Of a DNA stretch of 64,000 nt, positions 63,407 through 64,000 are shown in pieces; position 1 is the stretch's first letter; every line of letters starts with the position of its first letter. The translations under genes and the position numbers were made by a program. Location of the stretch: NCBI RefSeq assembly GCF_014268455.2, contig NZ_CP077085.1:3327001-3391000 (forward strand), read 5' to 3'. The DNA comes from Pseudomonas shahriarae. Its GTDB lineage: Bacteria > Pseudomonadota > Gammaproteobacteria > Pseudomonadales > Pseudomonadaceae. Below the pieces are notes generated by a model. The model was not told the origin of the DNA. It ran no database searches and saw only the letters and a program-made list of their open reading frames with translations.

Positions 63407-64000
63407 TCACTTCTGCCGCACGATTTGATAACGACGCCCCAGGTACCAGATCGGTGCGCTGACCATATGCACCAGACGGGTAAACGGGAACAGCACAAAC
63501 AGGGTCAAACCCAGCGCCACGTGCAACTTGTAGATCAGGCTCACCGGGGCAATCGCGGCGGCCGCTTCCACAGGTCGCAGCAGCACGACGTTCTGCGCCC
63601 AGTCCGCGAGCATCACCATCACCGAGCCGTCCATATGCCCGGTGGAGGCGACGATGGTCAGCAAGCCCAGCACCAGCTGCGCCAGCAACACCAGCAGGAT
63701 CAAGATGTCCGACGGGCTCGACGTGGCCCGTACCCGAGGATCGGTGAGGCGGCGCTTGACCAGCATCAGCAGGCCCACCAGGCACAGCAGGCCGAAGAAA
63801 CCACCGGAAACCATCGCCAGCAGTTGCTTGTGCTCAGTGCTGATCACATGGTGGTAGATCGACGCCGGGGTCAGCAGGCCGACAAAATGCCCGGCCAGCA
63901 CGAACAGCACACCGATATGGAAGAAGTTGCTCGCCACGCGCATGCCACGGTTACTGAGCATCTGGCTGGAACCGGCCTTCCAGGTGTACTGGGACAGGTC
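63407..64000 (-). CDS. narI: Respiratory nitrate reductase gamma subunit NarI (5' end beyond window)
   Basis: The membrane cytochrome b subunit of the nitrate reductase complex NarGHI, passing quinol electrons to NarH. The last 197 codons are in view; the first ~30 lie outside. The heme b ligand histidines are in FFHIGVLFVLAGHF and in HVALGLTLFVLFPFTRLVH. The sequence preceding the first visible Met (DLSQYTWKAGSSQ) is the conserved N-terminal periplasmic loop. The rest of the nar operon should continue beyond 64000. Confidence 0.93.
   Translation of the reverse strand, partial: DLSQYTWKAGSSQMLSNRGMRVASNFFHIGVLFVLAGHFVGLLTPASIYHHVISTEHKQLLAMVSGGFFGLLCLVGLLMLVKRRLTDPRVRATSSPSDILILLVLLAQLVLGLLTIVASTGHMDGSVMVMLADWAQNVVLLRPVEAAAAIAPVSLIYKLHVALGLTLFVLFPFTRLVHMVSAPIWYLGRRYQIVRQK

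Noticed and set aside
1-64000. tRNA, rRNA, CRISPR array or transposase gene
   Set aside because: Reading through the gaps gave no cloverleaf with a CCA-adjacent acceptor pattern I could support, no regular direct repeats and no transposase motif; REP elements are the only mobile-type sequence found.

Overview
The window comes from a Pseudomonas chromosome, most likely the P. fluorescens group. The evidence is high GC with dense short-spaced genes, REP/REPIN repeats of the GGGCTTGCCCGC type, and gene blocks I recognise from Pseudomonas: cti-metH, cysI-DUF934, ldcA-dnaQ-rnhA-methyltransferase-gloB-mltD-peptide ABC transporter, and narI-ppiC-moaA. The strain has respiratory nitrate reductase and class III (anaerobic) ribonucleotide reductase genes, so it is probably able to respire nitrate.

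Layout. 1-5.4 kb: a partial cis/trans fatty-acid isomerase gene (cti) divergent from cobalamin-dependent methionine synthase (metH). 5.4-12.5 kb: one 7.1-kb gene for a very large LRR/NEL-type (IpaH/SspH-like) ubiquitin-ligase toxin containing three copies of an LRR module. 12.6-16.6 kb: a small DUF2970 membrane protein, a periplasmic binding protein, a 37-residue membrane peptide, and the sulfite reductase pair cysI-DUF934.

16.6-24.6 kb holds the most unusual content. It is a five-gene minus-strand operon, apparently a biosynthetic cluster: divergent acyl-adenylating enzyme, HAD phosphatase, flavin monooxygenase-like protein lacking its substrate domain, ACP with a dead second ACP, and a fusion of ketosynthase, inactive ketosynthase-like domain and AfsA (A-factor/butenolide) hotdog domain. 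The enzyme set fits a fatty-acyl butenolide or gamma-butyrolactone-like product. I know of no characterised Pseudomonas system of this architecture.

25-35 kb: an FMN reductase, a LysR regulator, lysine decarboxylase with a GNAT partner, dnaQ, rnhA, a methyltransferase, gloB and mltD. 35-42.5 kb: a five-gene peptide ABC transporter operon with two substrate-binding proteins (Yej type). 42.6-46.9 kb: an iron-starvation sigma/anti-sigma pair with its TonB-dependent receptor. 47-52.2 kb: an AraC regulator, LysE exporter, NudK-like hydrolase, membrane diguanylate cyclase, lipoprotein hydrolase and small proteins. 52.3-55.4 kb: an FtrABCD-type ferrous iron uptake operon. 55.6-64 kb: a chemoreceptor, then anaerobic functions on the minus strand: nrdD, a separate small ORF carrying the glycyl-radical tail, nrdG, a DUF1016 nuclease gene, moaA, a parvulin and narI. 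An Anr/FNR box precedes nrdD.

No rRNA, tRNA, CRISPR array, insertion sequence or phage gene was recognised. Starts were chosen from ribosome-binding sites and family N-termini.
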